This document shows, piece by piece, positions 53,937 through 64,000 of a stretch of DNA of 64,000 nucleotides. Positions within the stretch are counted from its first letter, which is position 1, and each line of letters begins with the position of its first letter. The DNA is from Ignavibacterium sp. (GTDB taxonomy: Bacteria; Bacteroidota; Ignavibacteria; Ignavibacteriales; Ignavibacteriaceae), in NCBI GenBank assembly GCA_018335755.1, contig JAGXRK010000050.1, forward strand, positions 1-64,000. The letters are read 5' to 3'. The notes under the pieces are model-generated. The model saw nothing but the letters and a program-made list of their open reading frames with translations, was not told where the DNA came from and made no database searches. Position numbers and translations under genes: made by a program.

Positions 53937-55082
53937 TTATTTTTGGTCTAATAAAGCTCTTGCAATAACCATTTTCTGAATTTCAGAAGTGCCTTCATAA
54001 ATTTCTGTAATTTTTGAATCGCGCAAATATCTTTCAACAAGATACTCTCTTACGTATCCGTATCCGCCGTGAATTTGAATAGCTTCCAGAGCGCATTCAA
54101 CTGAAATTTTAGAAGCATACAATTTTGCCATTGCAGCTTCCTTGTAATATGGTTTACCTGCATCCTTTAATGCGGCAGCTTTAAACGTAAGCATTTTTGC
54201 GGCATCAATTTTTACAGCCATATCAGAAAGTTTAAACTGTATAGCCTGAAAATTAGAAATTGTTTGTCCGAAAGCTTTTCTCTCTTTAGCATACTTAACC
54301 GAAGCATCCAGAGAGGCTTCGGCTACACCAATTGCCTGTGCAGCTATCCCTATTCTTCCGCCATTAAGTGTGTTCATTGCAAAATTAAAACCTCTTCCTT
54401 CATCCCAAACCATATTTTCTGAGGGCACACGGCAGTTTTCAAAAGTCAGTGAGCAAGTATCTGAACTTCTTATTCCTAGTTTATCCTCTTTAACACCGTG
54501 ACCAAAACCCTGAGTGCCTTTTTCAACAATAAAAGTTGATATGCCTTTATGCGCTTTTACTTTATCAGTAGTAGCCATGACTAATGTATAATCTGCGCTT
54601 ATTCCATTTGTAATCCAGTTCTTTATGCCATTAATAACATAGTGTTTATGATCTTTATCAGCGGTTGTTTTTTGCTTTGTTGCATCACTTCCTGCTTCCG
54701 GTTCTGAAAGTGCAAAAGCGCCAAGCTTTTCACCTTTTGCAAGCGGAATTAAATATTTCTGTTTAATATGGTCTGAGCCGTACTTTTCAAGTCCATAACA
54801 AACAAGCGAGTTATTAACAGACATAATTACTCCCACACTAGCATCAACTTTTGATATTTCAATCATAGCTAAAACATAACTAATAGTATCAAGTCCAGCA
54901 CCGCCGTATTCGGGAGAAACCATCATTCCCATAAAACCAAGTTCACCCATTTTTTTTACTATGTCAGCCGGGAATTCAGCATCCTTATCGCGCTGAACTG
55001 ATGAAGGAGCAATTTCATTTTCTGCAAAATCCATTGCAGACTCTTTTATCATTATCTGATCTTCGGTTAATTCAAAATTCAT
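53937..55082 (-). CDS. Acyl-CoA dehydrogenase
   Basis: A 381-residue flavoprotein of the short/medium-chain type. Family signatures are GAFALSEPEAGSDATK and QIHGGYGYVREYLVERYLRDSKITEIYEGTSEIQ, split between FAD binding and the catalytic Glu region. It oxidises acyl-CoA to enoyl-CoA in beta-oxidation or branched-chain degradation. It probably leads the operon that includes the YidD-like gene, an unexpected pairing. Chain specificity not determined. Confidence 0.95.
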   Translation of the reverse strand: MNFELTEDQIMIKESAMDFAENEIAPSSVQRDKDAEFPADIVKKMGELGFMGMMVSPEYGGAGLDTISYVLAMIEISKVDASVGVIMSVNNSLVCYGLEKYGSDHIKQKYLIPLAKGEKLGAFALSEPEAGSDATKQKTTADKDHKHYVINGIKNWITNGISADYTLVMATTDKVKAHKGISTFIVEKGTQGFGHGVKEDKLGIRSSDTCSLTFENCRVPSENMVWDEGRGFNFAMNTLNGGRIGIAAQAIGVAEASLDASVKYAKERKAFGQTISNFQAIQFKLSDMAVKIDAAKMLTFKAAALKDAGKPYYKEAAMAKLYASKISVECALEAIQIHGGYGYVREYLVERYLRDSKITEIYEGTSEIQKMVIARALLDQK

Positions 55083-55266
55083 GCCTAGACCTGTTTTGTT
55101 TGATTAAAAAATATTTTTAAGTTATTCCCCGTAATAAAATTATTTGGGAGAGATACTTCCAGTTCAAAAATAATGTATTATAATTTATACCGCAATCAAT
55201 TTTTTAATTGAACCTTAGATTGAATTAAAAAGATTTCTGAAGATTTAAATAAGGTAAGTTGATAAA

Positions 55267-56370
55267 ATGTTAGCAGAACAACAAACTGAGGAACAAATAA
55301 CCAAAACAGTTCTTAAGGGCTTAACACTTAAAGAACTAAAAGATTTTTTTACCGTCGCAGACGAAAAAAGATTCAGGGGAGAACAAGTATTTCATTGGTT
55401 GTACGGGCATATGGTTGAAAATTTTGACGATATGGCTAATGTACCCAAGTATCTGAGAAGGAAATTAAATGCTTATTGTGAAATAATGACTTTAAGCAAT
55501 CTTACCTCTGAAATGTCTCCGCGAACCGGTACAAAAAAATATATCTTTCAGACCCAAGATAATCATAAAGTTGAAGCGGTTGTAATTCCCGATCCTAAAA
55601 GAACAACCTTATGTATCTCAACGCAGGTTGGCTGCCCGCTCGACTGCCAGTTCTGTGCAACAGGGTTAATGGGTTACAAAAGGAACTTATCTCCTGGTGA
55701 GATATTTGATCAGTACTTACTTGCTGCAAAGGATTATAATCCCAGAAGCGAAATAACAAATATAGTTTATATGGGTATGGGTGAGCCTTTGCTCAATTTT
55801 ACAAACACACTTAAATCACTGCAGATTTTTGCAGAGGATAAAACCAAAGGAATCAGCTTAAGAAAAATTACGGTATCAACTGCCGGCATTGCTCCCAAAA
55901 TTATTGAGCTCGCAGACTCCGGCCTGCGGGTAAAAATCGCACTTTCCCTTCATTCCTGTTTTGAAGAAACAAGAAGTAAGCTTATGCCGATCAATAAAAA
56001 GTATTCATTAACCGACAATCTTGAAGCTGTGAGATACTATGCAAAGCAGACTGGCACCAGAATAACTTTTGAGTATATTCTATTAAAAGATATCAATGAC
56101 AGGCAGGATGATTTGAATGCTTTGATAAGGTTATGTAAATCTTTACCCTGTAAGCTGAATGTAATTCCATATAATTCAATACATCATATGAATCCGAAAG
56201 GATTTGCGGCAGAACTAAGACCAACAACAAAAATTAAACTTGATGAATTTGTAAATAAATTAAGGGAGAATGAAGTTACCGTTACTGTTAGATATACACA
56301 GGGCGAAGATATTGCCGCTGCTTGCGGACAGCTTGCCTACAAGCTTGAGAATCCCGATGATCTTTTATGA
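55267..56370 (+). CDS. rlmN: 23S rRNA (adenine2503-C2) methyltransferase RlmN
   Basis: A 367-residue radical-SAM methyltransferase. The cluster motif is GCPLDCQFCATG (Cys123, Cys127, Cys130); MGMGEPLLNF is the SAM-binding GGEP-type motif; the C-terminal Cys in EDIAAACGQL is the methylation intermediate. It modifies A2503 and often tRNA A37. The ATG at 55267 follows TAAGTTGATAAA with a weak ribosome binding site. It shares an ATGA overlap with the next gene. Confidence 0.96.
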   Translation: MLAEQQTEEQITKTVLKGLTLKELKDFFTVADEKRFRGEQVFHWLYGHMVENFDDMANVPKYLRRKLNAYCEIMTLSNLTSEMSPRTGTKKYIFQTQDNHKVEAVVIPDPKRTTLCISTQVGCPLDCQFCATGLMGYKRNLSPGEIFDQYLLAAKDYNPRSEITNIVYMGMGEPLLNFTNTLKSLQIFAEDKTKGISLRKITVSTAGIAPKIIELADSGLRVKIALSLHSCFEETRSKLMPINKKYSLTDNLEAVRYYAKQTGTRITFEYILLKDINDRQDDLNALIRLCKSLPCKLNVIPYNSIHHMNPKGFAAELRPTTKIKLDEFVNKLRENEVTVTVRYTQGEDIAAACGQLAYKLENPDDLL

Positions 56371-56939
56371 AGAAATTAAGCCACGATGAAATTGCAAAAT
56401 CGCGTAGCACTCTCGAAACTATAAACCAGGTAAAAAAACTTCCTGTCACTGTTGTTTTAAGCAGTATCAGAAGCAATTACAATGTCGGTTCAATCTTTCG
56501 CACATCTGACGGTGCAATGATTGAAAAACTTTATTTATGCGGATATACGCCCCATCCACCCAAACCCGAATTACCGGGCGGCAAAAAAGAAATACACAAA
56601 ACTGCTCTTGGAGCTACGGAAAGTGTCAGCTGGGAATATGTTAAAGATCCAATCGATGTGATAAAAAAAATAAAGGCTGATGGATTTAAGGTTTGCGCAC
56701 TTGAATTAACCTCCTCAAGTAAACAATACTATAAAATAACTGCAAATGATTTCCCAATGTGTCTTGTAGTAGGTAATGAAATTTCTGGAGTGTCACAGGA
56801 AATTCTTGATGAATGCGACTTCTCAATTGAAATTCCGCAATACGGAATTAAGCAATCATTAAACGTAGCAGTGGCTTATGGAATTGCAATTTTTGAACTG
56901 AGAAAGATATTTGATCTGAATATTAAACGGCCGCAGTAA
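56367..56939 (+). CDS. TrmH-family RNA 2'-O-methyltransferase
   Basis: A 190-residue SPOUT enzyme without an N-terminal extension. SpoU motifs are SSIRSNYNVGSIFRTSDG, CLVVGNEISGVSQEIL and IEIPQYGIKQSLNVAVAYGI. It probably methylates a tRNA ribose, such as G18, or an rRNA site; exact target unknown. It overlaps rlmN by 4 bases, so two RNA methylases are cotranslated. Its 3' end overlaps the convergent AlbA_2 gene by 17 bases. Confidence 0.92.
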   Translation: MKKLSHDEIAKSRSTLETINQVKKLPVTVVLSSIRSNYNVGSIFRTSDGAMIEKLYLCGYTPHPPKPELPGGKKEIHKTALGATESVSWEYVKDPIDVIKKIKADGFKVCALELTSSSKQYYKITANDFPMCLVVGNEISGVSQEILDECDFSIEIPQYGIKQSLNVAVAYGIAIFELRKIFDLNIKRPQ

Positions 56940-57585
56940 AAAATTCTTCGCCATTATCCTTGGTATGGATCATCAATAAGTTTGCTCTTACCATTTTAAC
57001 CAAAGTTCTTGAAGCTCTTCTTTCAGAAACGTTGACAAGCTTGCTTAGTTCCTTTACTGATATTCTTTCTTTCTTTGAAAGATATTCAAAAACTGTTTTC
57101 TCATTGCTGCCAATAGCATATTTCTTTAAAGTCAGGTTACCGGAATTTGATCTTAATATCCGCACCATCTCCTTGCTTGCCTGTACACTCTTATCATTAA
57201 CACGAATAGTGACAACAGCCTGATTTATATCAAACTGATCTGAATAATCCTGAAGTCTGTGCGGTTTATTAGATGATTCCGGAATGGAAGCCACAACAAT
57301 TTCCTTGCCTTCCATTTCAACAAATGAAATCTGAAAATCTAGTGAAGGTTCACACATATTAAGCGCAGTTTCTTTTATCAACTCAGCGGTTTCCTTTTCG
57401 CTTTCAACACCAATAATCTCTTTGTCATCATCAACCCCAAAGATCACATAACCGCCTTTTGTATTGGCAAATGCAATCATTTCACGTGCAATTTTATCAG
57501 GTGTAGAAAATTTTCTCTTAAACTCGCATTGAATATTTTCCCCTTCTTCAATGAGTTCTTTTAATTCCCTGTATTTCATCTTCAA
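56923..57585 (-). CDS. AlbA_2 (Schlafen-like) domain regulator
   Basis: A 220-residue protein. The AlbA_2/divergent AAA-like domain is visible as EGENIQCEFKRKFSTPDKIA and MIAFANTKGGYVIFGVDDDK; a C-terminal winged helix (ERISVKELSKLVNVSERRASRTL) supplies DNA binding. Such proteins are transcription factors or nucleic acid-binding regulators. Its end overlaps the trmH-family gene on the other strand. Target unknown. Confidence 0.85.
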   Translation of the reverse strand: MKMKYRELKELIEEGENIQCEFKRKFSTPDKIAREMIAFANTKGGYVIFGVDDDKEIIGVESEKETAELIKETALNMCEPSLDFQISFVEMEGKEIVVASIPESSNKPHRLQDYSDQFDINQAVVTIRVNDKSVQASKEMVRILRSNSGNLTLKKYAIGSNEKTVFEYLSKKERISVKELSKLVNVSERRASRTLVKMVRANLLMIHTKDNGEEFFTAAV

Positions 57586-57618
57586 GAATTAAAATAAAAT
57601 AAATAATTTTGGTGAATC

Positions 57619-60120
57619 TTATCTGGGTTTTCTCGGATTCCAGAGAGCTTCAAGCTTTGCTACAGGCGATCTGTCTTCCGGTTTTATTAAATCAGGATTT
57701 ACAAGCGATTCTTTTCGTTTTTCTTCTTCGTTCTTACGGAGTTCCTCCAAATCAGGTACAAAAGCTTGCGCCGTGTAGTCAATACTATCAGGTTTTTCTT
57801 CCATTGTAATCTCGAGGTCATTAAGAATGCTGTCTTTTGTTACAGTCTGCAATGCTGATAATCTATCCTGCTCCTCTTTTTGTTTTCTGTAAACTTCCTG
57901 CTTGTACCCGCCGAGTTTTTTAGCGACTTCTCTGGAGTAAAGTGAAGCGGCATATTTCACTGAAAGCGTATCATACACAACGGCAGCTGAGTCAGGCATT
58001 TTTAAATCCTTTTCCAGGACCCAACCAGCGGCATAAAGGCCTTTAGGCGAATAATCAGATTCAGGATATAAGCGATAAATGCTGAGAAATTCTTTTAAAG
58101 CGGATTCATAATTTCCTGCGATCATTTGAGATTCTGCACTTATATATAATGTTTTTGCAGGATCATATTCAAGATCGATCAGCGGTAAATCTAATTTGAA
58201 TGCTGCAGCATTTACAATACTAGCATCTTTATAATTTTCATATATGTAAAGGAATATACTATCCGCTTTGGGCTCGTTATTTTGTGTGAGATAATAACTG
58301 CCCAGTGCATATAGTGTATTTGAATAAAAATCTGACTCGGGAAAACGCTGTAAATTATCTGTATATAATACATAAGCTGAATCAGGCACATCTATTTCCG
58401 CCAGAAACAAATTACCAAGTTCAAGCAGCGACTTAGCTAGTATATATTTTACAGAATCAATTGGGATGGATGGTCTCCTCGGAGGGTTATTCTTAAAAGC
58501 AACAGAATCCAGATTAACACCCTCAAATTTTGGGGAAGGCTGTTGGCCTCGCGAATCAGGTGTAAGTTGTGCCTGTTTGTCTTTATTCATAAAATACTCG
58601 TTGAGAACGCGGTTAACATCATTCGTATCAAGAAAAACACCTTTTTCCAGCAATGTCATCAAAGAGTCTCGAACGTACAGAGAATCCTTCGCCCTGAAAT
58701 ATCCTATTAAAGCTGAATTAACTTCATTGGTATCGGCAAAAAGTCCGAGGTTTAATAAATTCAAAAGGGAATCAACAACCTGAAGCGAATCCTGTATTCG
58801 TAAAGAATCAAGCAGAAGCAGTGAATCATTTATTTCCGGATCGGGCTGGAATACATTGCTCCATATATCCTGAAGTTCCTTTTCTGCAAGATAATCTGAT
58901 AGCAGCTTTAATGAGTCCTGAACATAATTGATTGAATCCTGAATAAAGATTTCAGGATTTTCTGAATAGAAAAGCTGCTTGTTGTAGCTATCTACCTGAC
59001 CACGCAAATTAAAATATTTATTGAAAAGCTGATTCTTATCTCTAACCTGCTGTTGATATTTTTGTGGCGGATTACTCGTAGATGCTTTTTGGTAATAGAA
59101 TGCAGCGCTATCATAATTCAACATAGTATATTCATAAATTCTTCCTTTATAATAACTGGATGCTGCCGCAACCGGAGTGTTCCTGTAAGTGGTATCAACT
59201 TTTGTGAATTCCTCCAAAGCTTCCTCATATCTGCCAAGCTTTTCCAAAGTTATTGCAGTTTCCAGATCTATCTCGTTGTACTTTTCAAGAAATTTATCTT
59301 TGCTTCTTATATCGTTGAAAACACTTAATGCTTCATCATTTCTGCCGGCATCGCGAAGAGCAATAGCATAACTAATATTGGCAGCTATTTCCAAATCAAA
59401 ATCCGGTGAAAACTCAAGGACATTTTCATATGCTGATATAGCTCTATCAAGATCATCAACATTTGCATATAATTTGCCCAGTTCAAAATAAATTTTTGAT
59501 TTCATTTGTGAATTTGCAAAAGGCAGCATCTCCTCTGCTAAAGCAATTGAAAGAGTATAATTTTCATTTGATATTCTGTGTGTAATTTCTTCTATGAATG
59601 AACCGTAAATTATATCATCATTATCAACCTCAATAGCTCTTTTTCTGACGTCTTCCAGTAGGGAAAGTCCATTCGTAAAATCTTTTAAACTCATATTACA
59701 CTTAGCTATCCAATAATCCGCTTCAAGTTTCATATCATCATCTGGTTCAATAGCCAGCAGCTCTTCAAATTTTCTTTTAGCTTTTTGAAAATTCTTTTGA
59801 TAATAAAAAGATTTACCAAGCATCATTAATGCATCATCAACATATGAGGTAGTTGCATGAAACTGAAGAATCTTTGAACATTTTTCAATTACCTTAACAA
59901 GTTTGGCATTTGCTGCACCTGATACAATCAGTGGTTCTGTAGAGAAAAGATCCCTTTTTTGGGAAAAGATATCTTCTTCTGCTTCCTGGAATAATGTGTT
60001 TGTATTATAATATAAGTTAAAGTAGGTGGTAAAATTCTGCCAGAGACTGCAGCCGCTAAGTAGAATTAATGCAGAAATTAAGGGAATAACTTTAAATTGG
60101 AATAAATTTCTTCTATTCAT
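57619..60120 (-). CDS. TPR lipoprotein, PorW/SprE-like
   Basis: An 833-residue lipoprotein with a lipobox (LILLSGC, Cys24) and a long stretch of TPR units (from about 110 to 370 and 580 to 740; for example AKRKFEELLAIEPDDDMKLE and LDRAISAYENVLEFSPDFDL). The N-terminal motif FTTYFNLYYNTNTLFQEAEE is like the start of PorW/SprE, T9SS periplasmic lipoproteins. Between TPR blocks is a long low-complexity part rich in DSL repeats (DSLLLLDSLRIQDSLQVVDS). It may support type IX secretion of proteins such as those at 992 and 2239. Assignment to PorW is tentative. Confidence 0.75.
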   Translation of the reverse strand: MNRRNLFQFKVIPLISALILLSGCSLWQNFTTYFNLYYNTNTLFQEAEEDIFSQKRDLFSTEPLIVSGAANAKLVKVIEKCSKILQFHATTSYVDDALMMLGKSFYYQKNFQKAKRKFEELLAIEPDDDMKLEADYWIAKCNMSLKDFTNGLSLLEDVRKRAIEVDNDDIIYGSFIEEITHRISNENYTLSIALAEEMLPFANSQMKSKIYFELGKLYANVDDLDRAISAYENVLEFSPDFDLEIAANISYAIALRDAGRNDEALSVFNDIRSKDKFLEKYNEIDLETAITLEKLGRYEEALEEFTKVDTTYRNTPVAAASSYYKGRIYEYTMLNYDSAAFYYQKASTSNPPQKYQQQVRDKNQLFNKYFNLRGQVDSYNKQLFYSENPEIFIQDSINYVQDSLKLLSDYLAEKELQDIWSNVFQPDPEINDSLLLLDSLRIQDSLQVVDSLLNLLNLGLFADTNEVNSALIGYFRAKDSLYVRDSLMTLLEKGVFLDTNDVNRVLNEYFMNKDKQAQLTPDSRGQQPSPKFEGVNLDSVAFKNNPPRRPSIPIDSVKYILAKSLLELGNLFLAEIDVPDSAYVLYTDNLQRFPESDFYSNTLYALGSYYLTQNNEPKADSIFLYIYENYKDASIVNAAAFKLDLPLIDLEYDPAKTLYISAESQMIAGNYESALKEFLSIYRLYPESDYSPKGLYAAGWVLEKDLKMPDSAAVVYDTLSVKYAASLYSREVAKKLGGYKQEVYRKQKEEQDRLSALQTVTKDSILNDLEITMEEKPDSIDYTAQAFVPDLEELRKNEEEKRKESLVNPDLIKPEDRSPVAKLEALWNPRKPR

Positions 60121-60168
60121 AATCGAAGCTATTAAAGATTAAAATAAAGAAAAAGGCCATATATTATT

Positions 60169-60522
<354 letters not shown>

Positions 60523-63500
60523 TTATTTTCCGTGGCATTGTTTATATTTTTTACCGCTGCCGCATGGACAGGGATCGTTTCTTCCAACTTTTTCTTCAAC
60601 ACGGATCGGCTGAACTTTAGCGCCCTGGGGTTGAGCGCTGGATCTTTGTGCAGCACTGAATCCAATATTTACAGCTTCCTGTTTGGTTTCTACCATTCTT
60701 TGAACGGGTGATTTCCTGCGCTCCTGAACTTCGCCTGGTGCCTGAGGAAAGAATTTAAATGCAAATGAAACTGATTCACTGCGTATCTGTTCCAATAACT
60801 GAACAAATAATTTAAATGCTTCCCCTTTATACTCAACAAGAGGATCTTTCTGGCCATACGCCCTGAGTCCTATTCCCTCTTTAAGATCATCCATTTCCCG
60901 CAGATGTTCTTTCCATTTATTATCAATCACACTAAGAACAGCGTAGCGTTCCAACCGTGCCATTAACTCGGAGCCTAGCATTTCTTCTTTCTTTGCATAA
61001 AAATCTTTTGCTGCACTTAGTATGCGATCAACAAGTCCGTCCCTTCCAATTTTTTCAAATTCTTCAGGGAGAAGTTTTATCTCAACAAGCAGGTTATGCA
61101 GCACTTCCTCTTTTATTGCTTCAGAATTTATTTCATCAAAATGTTTATCAACTAAAGATGATACGAATTCTTCGGTCAAATCAAGAATTTCACTCTTAAG
61201 TCTATCGCCTTGCAAAGCTTTCTGCCGTCTTGAATAAATAACTTCCCTTTGAGAATTCATTGTATCATCGTATTCAAGAAGTCTTTTACGAATTGAAAAG
61301 TTATTTTCTTCAACTTTTTTCTGAGCTCTCTCAACGGATTTTGTTATCATCGGGTGCTGAATTACTTCACCCTCCTGAATACCGATCCGCTGCATAATAG
61401 AAGATATTCTATCGCTGCCAAATAATCTCATCAAATCATCTTCAAGTGAGATGAAAAATTTAGAAGTACCCGGATCACCCTGCCGGCCGGCACGTCCTCT
61501 AAGCTGACGGTCGATTCGTCTTGAGTCATGTCTTTCGGTACCAAGGATAAACAAACCGCCTTTATCAATTACACCGGCACCAAGCTTAATGTCGGTTCCT
61601 CGTCCGGCCATATTTGTAGCAATAGTAATTGCTCCAACTTCACCGGCGTGAGCAACAATTTCAGCTTCCCGTTGGTGCTGCTTGGCATTTAGTACATTAT
61701 GTTGAATGCCTTTGCGTTTTAACATTCTGCTTATGGTTTCAGATACTTCCACTGAGGTAGTTCCAACAAGTACTGGTCTGCCTTCTTTTTTCAATTTGTC
61801 TAATTCATCAAGAATTGCGTTATATTTTTCACGTTTTGTTCTGTAAACTGCATCATCAAGGTCTTCTCTTGAAATAGGTTTGTTTGTAGGTATTACAACA
61901 ACTTCAAGTTTATATATCTGGAAGAATTCACCCTCTTCAGTTTCAGCAGTACCGGTCATACCGGCAAGTTTATTATACATTCTGAAATAATTCTGAAGAG
62001 TGATTGTAGCAAGTGTTTGAGAATCACGTTCAACTTTTACATTTTCTTTAGCTTCGATTGCCTGATGAAGACCATCTGAATATCTTCTCCCGGGAAGGAT
62101 ACGGCCTGTAAACTCATCAACTATTGCTATTTTTCCGTCTTCAGTAATAACATATTGATCGTCTTTTTCAAAAAGTGAATAAGCACGCAGAAGCTGGTTT
62201 ATAGTATGTATTCTTTCACTGGCAACGGAGTATCTTTTATACAACTCATCCTTACGCTTTACTTTCTCTTCCGGTGAAAGGTTTGGATCATTTTCAAACT
62301 TGCTTATCTCAGTTCCAAGATCGGGAAGCACAAAATATTCTTTTTCTATACCGCTTCCTCTCGCAAGTTCTTCTCTTCCTTTTTCAGTCGTGTCTATACT
62401 GTGATTTCTTTCATCAATAACAAAGTACAATTCGTCATCGATGATGTACATATTTTTTGCTTTTTCGCGAAGGAATTCAAGTTCAGTTGTCTGCATTAAT
62501 TTTTTGTAAGAAGGCTCAGAAAATATTTTAGCAAGTTTTTTACTTTTGGGTAATCCGCGATGTGCTCTTAGGAGGAGTATTCCGGCTTCCCTTTCATTGC
62601 TGTTATCAGACTGCAGTATTTGTTCGGCTTCCTGAACGAGTTTTGCAACAAGATTTGTCTGAAGCTTGTAGAGACGTTCAACTTTAGGGCGCATATCATA
62701 GAACTGATGATCATCGCGGTCCACCTGACCGGATATTATAAGCGGTGTTCTTGCTTCGTCTATCAATACTGAGTCAACTTCATCAACAATTGCATAGTTA
62801 TGTTTTCTCTGAACCTGGTATTCAAGTCCAACGGCCATATTATCGCGCAAATAATCAAAACCGAATTCGTTATTAGTTCCATAAGTGATATCGCAATTAT
62901 ATTGTTCTCTGCGCTGGGCAGGGTCCATTGTATTAAGAATGCAGCCAACTTTCAATCCGTGAAATTTAAATATCTCACCCATCCATTCACTATCTCGTTT
63001 GGCAAGATAATCGTTAACTGTAATAAGATGAACACCCCTACCTGTAAGTGCATTTAGGAATATCGGAAGAGTAGCTACAAGTGTTTTACCTTCTCCTGTA
63101 GCCATTTCTGCTATTTTACCTTGATGAAGAACAATGCCGCCTATCAGCTGCACATCGTAAGGAATCATTTCCCAGGTAATTTTATTTTCGGCAACTGTCC
63201 AACTTTTTCCGTATAATCTTTCGCATGTAGATTTAACAACGGCAAAAGCTTCAGGAAGCAGTTCATCAAGTAAAGTTTCATATTCATCATCTAACTGATC
63301 TTCAAGTTCTTCAATTTCATCATAAGCGGAAGTTCTGTCAAAATCTTCATCGGACTGAAGTCTTTTTTTAATTTCTTCAATTTTATTTCTTGTTTCCAGG
63401 GTTCTTTCCTGGATAATACTTTTTAATTCTGCAGTTTTATTTCTTAACTCATCATCGCTAAGTTTTTTAAATTCTTCGTGATGTTTATTAATTTCCGGAA

Positions 63501-63570
63501 CTATCGGCCATAGAGATTTTAAATCTTTTTCGTGTTTATCACCAAAAATTTTCTTGAACAAATTTATCAT
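60523..63570 (-). CDS. secA: Preprotein translocase ATPase SecA
   Basis: A 1015-residue motor of the Sec system. Walker A is [14 protein letters not shown], Walker [24 protein letters not shown]2 motif [13 protein letters not shown] and [13 protein letters not shown], and the C-terminal zinc-binding tail [14 protein letters not shown]. The length is larger than E. coli SecA, through inserts common in Bacteroidota. It is first in a run with glnB and the PorW-like gene. Confidence 0.97.
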   Translation of the reverse strand: MINLFKKIFGDKHEKDLKSLWPIVPEINKHHEEFKKLSDDELRNKTAELKSIIQERTLETRNKIEEIKKRLQSDEDFDRTSAYDEIEELEDQLDDEYETLLDELLPEAFAVVKSTCERLYGKSWTVAENKITWEMIPYDVQLIGGIVLHQGKIAEMATGEGKTLVATLPIFLNALTGRGVHLITVNDYLAKRDSEWMGEIFKFHGLKVGCILNTMDPAQRREQYNCDITYGTNNEFGFDYLRDNMAVGLEYQVQRKHNYAIVDEVDSVLIDEARTPLIISGQVDRDDHQFYDMRPKVERLYKLQTNLVAKLVQEAEQILQSDNSNEREAGILLLRAHRGLPKSKKLAKIFSEPSYKKLMQTTELEFLREKAKNMYIIDDELYFVIDERNHSIDTTEKGREELARGSGIEKEYFVLPDLGTEISKFENDPNLSPEEKVKRKDELYKRYSVASERIHTINQLLRAYSLFEKDDQYVITEDGKIAIVDEFTGRILPGRRYSDGLHQAIEAKENVKVERDSQTLATITLQNYFRMYNKLAGMTGTAETEEGEFFQIYKLEVVVIPTNKPISREDLDDAVYRTKREKYNAILDELDKLKKEGRPVLVGTTSVEVSETISRMLKRKGIQHNVLNAKQHQREAEIVAHAGEVGAITIATNMAGRGTDIKLGAGVIDKGGLFILGTERHDSRRIDRQLRGRAGRQGDPGTSKFFISLEDDLMRLFGSDRISSIMQRIGIQEGEVIQHPMITKSVERAQKKVEENNFSIRKRLLEYDDTMNSQREVIYSRRQKALQGDRLKSEILDLTEEFVSSLVDKHFDEINSEAIKEEVLHNLLVEIKLLPEEFEKIGRDGLVDRILSAAKDFYAKKEEMLGSELMARLERYAVLSVIDNKWKEHLREMDDLKEGIGLRAYGQKDPLVEYKGEAFKLFVQLLEQIRSESVSFAFKFFPQAPGEVQERRKSPVQRMVETKQEAVNIGFSAAQRSSAQPQGAKVQPIRVEEKVGRNDPCPCGSGKKYKQCHGK

Positions 63571-64000
63571 TTATTAAAATTCCTGAATTCTTATTGATAT
63601 TTAAAATTAAGCACGTGTGTTTTGATATGCAATTTACGAAATTTTGCACACTGCTTCACTGTTTTGTTCTTGTGGTTATTGTTTTGTAAAGAATGCTTTT
63701 TCTCAATCATTAAGAGATTATAAGTAAAATGAATCCTGGTTTAGCAAATAATCTTTAAATCAGCCTGTGCTGCGGAGTTATTCAATCAAAAAACTAAATA
63801 TATTTTAGTTTTAAGTCCAAATTCACGTCATAATTATAAATAATTTGAACAACATTTTTTTACAAGCTGTATGTAATCCAAAGGGAATTTTTACCGTTAA
63901 ATTTTTCTTAAATACCTGTGGAAAAACTAAGGCTTTATAAAACCTGATTTAGATATAAATTCAGCTAAATATTGTACTAAATACAGATCAACTGGCAGGC
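63571..64000. other. Gene-free end region upstream of secA
   Basis: This AT-rich 430-base stretch holds no coding frame longer than about 20 codons and no clear RNA gene. It should contain the secA promoter, but no confident boxes were found. One TGTGGAAAA (a DnaA-box-like nonamer) occurs near 63919, alone. Confidence 0.6.

Noticed and set aside
63915..63930. Single DnaA-box-like TGTGGAAAA, possible origin
   Set aside because: Only one site, no cluster and no dnaA or dnaN gene nearby.

Overview
The window looks like a chromosomal piece of an Ignavibacteria-type bacterium (Bacteroidota/Chlorobi group). Supporting signs are AT-rich DNA, type IX secretion C-terminal domains with the NYPNPFNPST motif, an HYC-CC-PP type small protein, a DUF4954 protein, a PorW/SprE-like TPR lipoprotein and Bacteroidota-style dispersed palindromic repeats. 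Nearly all genes lie on the minus strand. The plus-strand genes are folE, mobA, a small membrane protein gene at 46912, rlmN and the trmH-family gene after it. No tRNA, rRNA, CRISPR array or insertion sequence was seen.

Layout. 1-4107: three overlapping or abutting genes for secreted proteins, at least two with T9SS sorting domains. 4200-8822: housekeeping genes (hisS, a hypothetical, rlmB; a PTS IIA protein; a TPR protein; folE). 8881-12063: an outer-membrane TonB receptor between an exported YHS protein and an HYC-CC-PP protein, likely a metal uptake cassette with a Fur-like site. 12456-13022: mobA behind an unusual leader. 13106-26305: a nitrogen-oxide respiration island. 26585-35275: DUF4954, nagB, ADP-forming acetate-CoA ligase, acyl carrier protein, yihY, purL. 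35490-37957: a SpoIIE-type phosphatase with an anti-sigma antagonist. 38186-46719: exonuclease, thioesterase, threonine aldolase, lnt-dedA-ispF, acyP-EamA-era, and an ECF sigma/anti-sigma pair. 47311-56939: trxB, queG-Rieske-MBL, two ferredoxins, an exported YidD-like/TPR module, acyl-CoA dehydrogenase, rlmN. 56923-63570: AlbA_2 protein, PorW-like lipoprotein, P-II protein, secA.

The island is the centre of interest. One block (Rrf2 regulator, NapH-like ferredoxin, RIC repair protein, hemerythrin, nrfH, nrfA, porin) covers nitrite reduction to ammonium and NO-stress repair. The neighbouring block (cytochrome c, clade II nosZ, cupin, membrane protein, nosL, nosD, nosF, nosY) covers N2O reduction. 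Upstream of both blocks is the same arrangement: TTGACA, 17 bases, a -10 box, one base, then an inverted repeat AATCAGA-N8-TCTGATT. This predicts that the Rrf2 protein, probably an NsrR-like NO sensor, controls both blocks and itself.

A second matched pair lies at the ECF sigma locus. The divergent sigma gene and the small membrane protein gene each have TGTAACC-N17-GTCTWA, and the sigma mRNA appears to be leaderless. A third theme is small palindromic elements, some inserted in frame in coding sequence (the T9SS sorting domain of the 2239-4107 gene and the linker of rlmB).
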